A DNA stretch of 64,000 bases from Oscillospiraceae bacterium. Lineage in GTDB: Bacteria; Bacillota; Clostridia; Oscillospirales; CAG-272. The notes under the pieces are model-generated. The model had not been told where the DNA came from, searched no databases, and saw only the letters and a program-made list of their open reading frames with translations. Below are positions 57,738 to 64,000 of the stretch, one piece after another. Made by a program: the position numbers and the translations under genes. How positions within the stretch are numbered: position 1 is the first letter of the stretch; each line of letters opens with the position of its first letter. Where the stretch lies: assembly GCA_015064505.1 (NCBI GenBank), contig SVSB01000003.1, positions 24,122 through 88,121 of the forward strand, written 5' to 3'.

Positions 57738-58225
57738 GAAACGTTATCGCAGTTTACGTTGAAAATAAATACGGCGTTCTTGCCCGCGTTTCCGGTCTTT
57801 TCATGCGCCGCGGCTTTAACATTGATTCCCTCACCGTTGGCGAGACCGACGACCCCAAATATTCCCGCATTACCATTACCCTGAACGGCGACGAATACGC
57901 CCGCGATCAGCTTGTTAATCAGCTCAAAAAGCTCTATAACGTCAAGCAGGTAAAGGTGCTTGAGTCGGGCACTTCCTTTGAGCGCGAGCTGATGCTTATC
58001 AAGGTAAAGAACTCCCCCGCCAACAGAAGCGAGATCATGGCGGCGGCGGAAATATACCGCGCAAAGGTAGTTGACTACACTACCGAAGCCATGAGCGTTG
58101 AGGTCACGGGAGAACCCACCAAGATAAACGCCTTTATCGAGGTAATGAAGCCACTGGGCATCGTTGAAATGTGCCGCACCGGCGTCGTTGCACTGCAGCG
58201 CGGCGGCAATATAATGGAAAAATAA
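57734..58225 (+). CDS. ilvN: Acetolactate synthase small subunit
   Basis: VYVENKYGVLARVSGLFMRRGFNIDSLTVGETDDPKYSRITI. Confidence 0.96.
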   Translation: MRNVIAVYVENKYGVLARVSGLFMRRGFNIDSLTVGETDDPKYSRITITLNGDEYARDQLVNQLKKLYNVKQVKVLESGTSFERELMLIKVKNSPANRSEIMAAAEIYRAKVVDYTTEAMSVEVTGEPTKINAFIEVMKPLGIVEMCRTGVVALQRGGNIMEK

Positions 58226-58235
58226 AATAATCTAA

Positions 58236-59276
<1,041 letters not shown>

Positions 59277-59288
59277 AAGAGGCTAAAA

Positions 59289-60959
59289 ATGATCAAGGAT
59301 ACTATCGTTGACGGCTTTCAGAACGCCGCTCATCGCAGTCTTTATCACGCACTGGGAATGACCAAGGAGGAGCAGAGCCGTCCCCTTATCGGTATCGTAA
59401 GCTCCTATAACGAAATAGTTCCCGGACATATAAACATTGATAAGATAGTAGACGCCGTTAAAATGGGCGTTGCAATGGCGGGGGGAACACCCATAGTGTT
59501 CCCTGCCATCGCCGTATGCGACGGTATTGCAATGGGACACACGGGAATGAAATATTCCCTTATCACCCGTGATATCATTGCCGACAGTACCGAAGCAATG
59601 GTGCTTGCCCACGGCTTTGACGGACTCGTTATGGTTCCAAACTGCGACAAGAACGTGCCCGGTCTGCTTATGGCGGCGGCAAGAGTAAACATACCCACCG
59701 TGTTTGTCAGCGGCGGTCCTATGCTTGCGGGCAGAGTCAACGGCAAAAAGACCAGTCTTTCCTCTATGTTTGAGGCTATCGGCGCTTACAGCGCGGGAAA
59801 GATAGATGAGAAGCAGCTTTGCGTATGCGAGGAAAGCACCTGTCCCACCTGCGGCTCCTGCTCGGGTATGTACACCGCGAACTCTATGAACTGCCTTACC
59901 GAGGTACTGGGTATGGGTCTTGGCGGTAACGGAACCATCCCCGCAGTTTATTCAGCGCGCATTGAGCTTGCAAAGCACGCGGGAATGCAGATAATGGAGC
60001 TTGTCAGAAAAAACATCAAGCCCCGCGACATTATGAACGAGCGCTCCATAAGAAACGCCCTTACGGCAGATATGGCGCTTGGCTGTTCCACCAACAGTAT
60101 GCTCCACCTCCCCGCTATCGCAAACGAGTGCGGAGTGAAGTTTGACCTTGATATGGCAAACGAGGTAAGCGAAAGAACGCCGAACCTCTGCCATCTTGCA
60201 CCCGCAGGCCCCACCTATATGGAGGATCTGAACGAGGCGGGCGGCGTTTACGCCGTGCTCAAGGAGCTTACGAAGCTCGGCTTGCTTGATACCTCCGTTA
60301 TGACCTGCACGGGCAAGACCCTCGGCGAGAATATAGAGAACGCCGTAAACAGAGATACGAGCGTTATCCGCACCGTGGAGGATCCCTTCTCCAAAACGGG
60401 AGGTATTGCGGTGCTTAAGGGCAACCTTGCTCCCGACGGATGCGTAGTCAAGCGCAGTGCCGTTGCACCCGAGATGCTTGTGCACGAAGGCCCCGCCAAG
60501 GTATTTGAAAGCGAAGAGGACTGCATTGCCGCAATTTACGGCGGCAAGATCGTCAAGGGTGATGTGGTGGTCATCCGCTACGAGGGTCCCGCAGGCGGCC
60601 CCGGCATGAGAGAAATGCTCTCTCCCACCTCCGCTATTGCGGGTATGGGACTTGACAAGGACGTTGCTCTTATTACGGACGGACGCTTCTCCGGTGCCAC
60701 GCGCGGCGCTTCCATCGGCCACGTAAGCCCCGAGGCGGTACGCGGTGGACTTATTGCCTACGTTAAGAACGGCGATATCATCTCCATTGATATACCCAAT
60801 TACTCCATTGAGCTGAAGGTCAGCCCCGTGGAGCTTGCCAAGAGAAAGATAGAGATGCCCATAAAGAAGAAAGAAGGCATCAAAGGCGCACTTAAGAGAT
60901 ACTCGGAGCAGGTAAGCTCTGCGGATAAGGGCGCCATAATCAATAAATTTGAGGGATAA
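59289..60959 (+). CDS. ilvD: Dihydroxy-acid dehydratase
   Basis: [83 protein letters not shown]. Confidence 0.98.
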   Translation: MIKDTIVDGFQNAAHRSLYHALGMTKEEQSRPLIGIVSSYNEIVPGHINIDKIVDAVKMGVAMAGGTPIVFPAIAVCDGIAMGHTGMKYSLITRDIIADSTEAMVLAHGFDGLVMVPNCDKNVPGLLMAAARVNIPTVFVSGGPMLAGRVNGKKTSLSSMFEAIGAYSAGKIDEKQLCVCEESTCPTCGSCSGMYTANSMNCLTEVLGMGLGGNGTIPAVYSARIELAKHAGMQIMELVRKNIKPRDIMNERSIRNALTADMALGCSTNSMLHLPAIANECGVKFDLDMANEVSERTPNLCHLAPAGPTYMEDLNEAGGVYAVLKELTKLGLLDTSVMTCTGKTLGENIENAVNRDTSVIRTVEDPFSKTGGIAVLKGNLAPDGCVVKRSAVAPEMLVHEGPAKVFESEEDCIAAIYGGKIVKGDVVVIRYEGPAGGPGMREMLSPTSAIAGMGLDKDVALITDGRFSGATRGASIGHVSPEAVRGGLIAYVKNGDIISIDIPNYSIELKVSPVELAKRKIEMPIKKKEGIKGALKRYSEQVSSADKGAIINKFEG

Positions 60960-60967
60960 GAAAGAAT

Positions 60968-62152
60968 ATGACCGAACAGCAGATATACGAGCTTTCCTGC
61001 CGTCTTGGCAGTCTTACGGTGTTCAGAAACGTGCTGAATACGCCCACCATGCGCGCGTTCACGGGTTTTCTCGACACGGAAAAAAGCAATAAGGAACGCA
61101 TTGAGCTGTTCGGAGAGTTTATTTTCTCCCTTGCCGAGGATAATTACAGCTTTTCCGACTTTCTGTGCCGTGCCGTTTACACGGATGAAAACAAATACAT
61201 CTGTGCCGCGGCACAGAAGGCGGATATCCCTGCGGTCATCTCCGATAACGCCAAGCTGGAGCTGGAGCTTTTTACAAGCCTTACGAGAATTGAGAGCGCG
61301 GATCTTTGGAGCACTCTTGAGTTTTCCCGTAGGCTTCCCCGCTTTGCAAACAAGCCCGTTGATTTCGTTACCACATACGGCGAAAGGCTTAAAAACGTTC
61401 ATAAGCTCGGCTACGGAATTTTCGCCTCTGCGGTCATGTTCCGCGTGGAGGGCGAGGAGATAGTTCCCGTAAAGAGCGCGGACACGGTTGACGAGCACGG
61501 CTTCGTTGGATACGAGGAAGAGCGGGCGCAGGTATTTGAAAATACCGAGGCACTGATAAACGGCAGGAACGCCGCAAACGTGCTTCTTTTCGGCGATGCG
61601 GGAACGGGTAAATCCTCTACTGTCAAGGCTTGCGTGAACCGCTATGCGGATAGCGGCGTACGCCTTATAGAGGTAAGAAAGGATCAGCTTTTCAGCCTTT
61701 CTCACGTTATGGGCAGAATTGCGGATAATCCTCTGAAATTCATAATCTTTATCGACGACCTTTCATTTAACAAAAACGACGATTGCTTCAGTATGCTCAA
61801 GGCGGCACTTGAAGGCTCTGCCTCCGCAAAGGCAAAAAACGCGGTCATCTATGCGACGAGCAACCGCAGGCATATAGTTAAAGAAAGCTTTTCCGACAGA
61901 GGCGCGGAAAACGACGTGCACCACAGCGACACCGTACAGGAGCTTCTCTCCCTTTCCGACCGCTTCGGTCTTACGGTGTATTTTGAAAGACCCAACAAGG
62001 CGCTGTATCTTGACATCGTCCACAAGCTGGCGGCAAGATACGGCATTAAGGAAGAAACCGAAAGGCTTGACAGGCTTGCAGAGGCGTTTGCTCTCAAAAA
62101 GGGCAGCCGCTCTCCCAGAGCCGCCGAGCAATTTATATACAGCTTACTGTGA
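60968..62152 (+). CDS. DUF815-family AAA ATPase
   Basis: [33 protein letters not shown] Walker [47 protein letters not shown]. Confidence 0.9.
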   Translation: MTEQQIYELSCRLGSLTVFRNVLNTPTMRAFTGFLDTEKSNKERIELFGEFIFSLAEDNYSFSDFLCRAVYTDENKYICAAAQKADIPAVISDNAKLELELFTSLTRIESADLWSTLEFSRRLPRFANKPVDFVTTYGERLKNVHKLGYGIFASAVMFRVEGEEIVPVKSADTVDEHGFVGYEEERAQVFENTEALINGRNAANVLLFGDAGTGKSSTVKACVNRYADSGVRLIEVRKDQLFSLSHVMGRIADNPLKFIIFIDDLSFNKNDDCFSMLKAALEGSASAKAKNAVIYATSNRRHIVKESFSDRGAENDVHHSDTVQELLSLSDRFGLTVYFERPNKALYLDIVHKLAARYGIKEETERLDRLAEAFALKKGSRSPRAAEQFIYSLL

Positions 62153-62160
62153 GGATAATT

Positions 62161-62535
62161 ATGCTTAACAAGATCTCAACCGAAAAAGCTCCCAAGGCAA
62201 TAGGACCCTATTCCCAGGCAATAGTTGCGGGCAACATGCTCTACACCTCCGGCCAGATCCCCCTTGACCCCACAAGCGGAGAAATAGTGGGCAAGGATAT
62301 TACCGAGCAGGCAGAGCAGGTAATGAAGAACCTTTCTGCCGTGCTTGAAGCGGCGGGAAGCTCCTTTGATAACGTGGTCAAAACCACCTGCTTCCTTGCG
62401 GATATGGGTGATTTTGCCGCCTTCAACGCCGTTTACGCAAAGTATATTACCTCCGCGCCCGCACGCAGCTGCGTTGCGGTAAAAGCACTTCCCAAGGGTG
62501 CGCTCGTTGAGGTCGAAGTAATAGCGGTTATTTAA
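62161..62535 (+). CDS. RidA family enamine/imine deaminase
   Basis: [67 protein letters not shown]. Confidence 0.96.
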   Translation: MLNKISTEKAPKAIGPYSQAIVAGNMLYTSGQIPLDPTSGEIVGKDITEQAEQVMKNLSAVLEAAGSSFDNVVKTTCFLADMGDFAAFNAVYAKYITSAPARSCVAVKALPKGALVEVEVIAVI

Positions 62536-62540
62536 AATCT

Positions 62541-62575
62541 TAAAGGGCGACCTATGCAGGGTCGCCCTTTTTCGG
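62541..62575 (+). terminator. Terminator after ridA-like gene
   Basis: aaagggcgacc tatgca gggtcgccctttttc. Confidence 0.8.
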
Positions 62576-62583
62576 AGGATAAA

Positions 62584-63744
62584 ATGAAAAGAATCGCACT
62601 GATTATGCTTTGCCTTTTGCTTTGCTCCTGCGCCGGAACCATAACACCTCCCACATCGGAAGCAACAACTACCGAAGCAACGGCAGAAGCTGTCACCACC
62701 GAAACCGTCACCACGGAAGCACCCGAAACGGAGGCGCCGGAGCCCGTTATCCCCCCCTCAAACGTTTTGCAGTTTGATAATAAAAAAGCGGGTATATACA
62801 ACTACTGCCCCTCCGTTATTACGGAAGCGGACGGCACGAGATATATCTATTACTGTACCAACAGAGACAGCTATAAGGTAATAGATTACGTGGGATGCCG
62901 CAAGGGTACTCCAAACGCAGACGGTTCTTACAGCTGGAGCGAAGAAAAGCTCGTGCTTGAGCCATCTCCCGAAGGTGCGTGGGATGCACATCACACCTGC
63001 GATCCTTCCGTAATAAAGGGAAGCTTTTCCTACGGCGGCACAGAATACAGCTATCTTATGGCGTATCTTGGTTGCACCTCCTACGACAGCCAGGATAACA
63101 AGATAGGTCTTGCTGTTGCAAACGACCCAATGGGACCTTTTATAAAGGTGGGGGATAAGCCCGCCGTTGACTTCAAGCTTGATCCAAGCGTTACCGTTTT
63201 TCAATGGGGAGTGGGGCAAGCAAGCCTTGTTAGCATAGATAAAGGCGGCAAGGTGTGGATGATATACACAAGAGGCGACAAAAACGGCACCAGAGTGGTG
63301 ATGACAGAATGCGATTTTTCAAACCTTGACGCTCCCGTTATAGGAGCCGAAAAGCGCGTTGTCACGGGAGGTCTTGCAAACCTTAACGGCGGTAACGACT
63401 TTATGAACAACGCGGATTTCGCTTACGACGCCGTAAACGACAGATTCTACTGCGTTTCCGATTGCCACCCGAATCCCGGTGACGAGCCAAATTACATTGG
63501 AAGCCACGTAAGGGTCAACTATCTTAAGGGATCGGATCTTACAAAGGGCGTGTGGCGTTCGGTTCTGCAGATAGGCCCCGATAAAACGGATTTTCCCCGC
63601 AACCACAACGCAGGTCTTGCAAGAGACGAATACGGTCATCTTTGCACCGCAGATTTCATAACGGTTTATTATACGATGTCCGAAACGGGCAGTCAAAGCC
63701 TTTGGAGCTACAGAATATACGAGTATAGTATTAAGCTGAAATAA
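62584..63744 (+). CDS. GH43-like five-bladed propeller lipoprotein
   Basis: MLCLLLCSCAGTI lipobox; CPSVITEADGTRYIYYCTNRD; CDPSVIKGSFSYGGTEYSYLMAYLGC; GLAVANDPMGPFIKVG. Confidence 0.75.
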   Translation: MKRIALIMLCLLLCSCAGTITPPTSEATTTEATAEAVTTETVTTEAPETEAPEPVIPPSNVLQFDNKKAGIYNYCPSVITEADGTRYIYYCTNRDSYKVIDYVGCRKGTPNADGSYSWSEEKLVLEPSPEGAWDAHHTCDPSVIKGSFSYGGTEYSYLMAYLGCTSYDSQDNKIGLAVANDPMGPFIKVGDKPAVDFKLDPSVTVFQWGVGQASLVSIDKGGKVWMIYTRGDKNGTRVVMTECDFSNLDAPVIGAEKRVVTGGLANLNGGNDFMNNADFAYDAVNDRFYCVSDCHPNPGDEPNYIGSHVRVNYLKGSDLTKGVWRSVLQIGPDKTDFPRNHNAGLARDEYGHLCTADFITVYYTMSETGSQSLWSYRIYEYSIKLK

Positions 63745-63823
63745 AAGAATGTCGGCAACGGCGTGCAAAATTAGCAGAGAAATTATTGTCGGTTGGTTAA
63801 TAATTGCTCCGCAGTAAACAAAT

Positions 63824-63872
63824 AATAACCCCCGACAGATTTTTAGGTCTGTCGGGGTTCGGTTATTTTGTT
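63824..63872. terminator. Hairpin terminator
   Basis: ccccgacaga ttttttagg tctgtcgggg within aataacc...ggttatttt. Confidence 0.75.
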
Positions 63873-64000
63873 CGATAAATTGGAATTGGTCAGTCACTTA
63901 GAAAAATCAATATCATAACGAGTTCCGTGAGATAACAGTAATCCGTGTGTTAGTTCAATTCGCAAAATGCATGTATTCACATCGTCAAAATTATTATGTC

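Overview
This 64 kb window is about 50% GC and looks like a Firmicutes/Clostridia-type chromosome. That placement is inferred from the T-box, the L10 leader, the dockerin, and the gene styles. No rRNA, tRNA, CRISPR array, phage or transposase was seen. Main blocks: (1) about 1.4-24.8 kb is a polysaccharide-utilisation region with a DgoD-like dehydratase, SDR, AraC regulator, GH16, several GH43 proteins, beta-helix surface proteins, a 1729-aa GH43/beta-helix/SGNH/dockerin protein, a sulfatase, and a DHHW/AlgX-like plus MBOAT acetylation pair. (2) About 25-36.5 kb is mixed: a MazF-like toxin with no visible antitoxin, class II aldolase, acyl-ACP thioesterase, PHP protein, GH5-like protein, HTH regulators, SPFH protein, acyl-CoA ligase, acyltransferase, a YegP-like protein and a lactonase. 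(3) 36.5-44.8 kb is a single-strand operon encoding ten aromatic pathway activities (DAHP to phenylpyruvate/hydroxyphenylpyruvate) on seven ORFs, including an AroC-chorismate mutase-prephenate dehydratase fusion and an AroE-AroK fusion. A consensus promoter precedes it, followed by an unannotated 21-codon Tyr/Phe-rich leader peptide (MNRVSYFAAYYFYFYFTNRNK) and mutually exclusive hairpins ending in a terminator: a candidate ribosome-mediated attenuator, and the top finding. (4) 46.6-53.3 kb is an accessory island with an ECF-like sigma factor, secreted proteins, a PPC/C39-like peptidase and three modular lipoproteins. (5) 53.3-62.6 kb has a pyridoxamine kinase, L10 leader-rplJ-rplL, and T-box-ilvBNCD-DUF815-ridA. 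(6) The window ends with another GH43-like lipoprotein. All family names come from reading protein motifs by eye; no database search was run.
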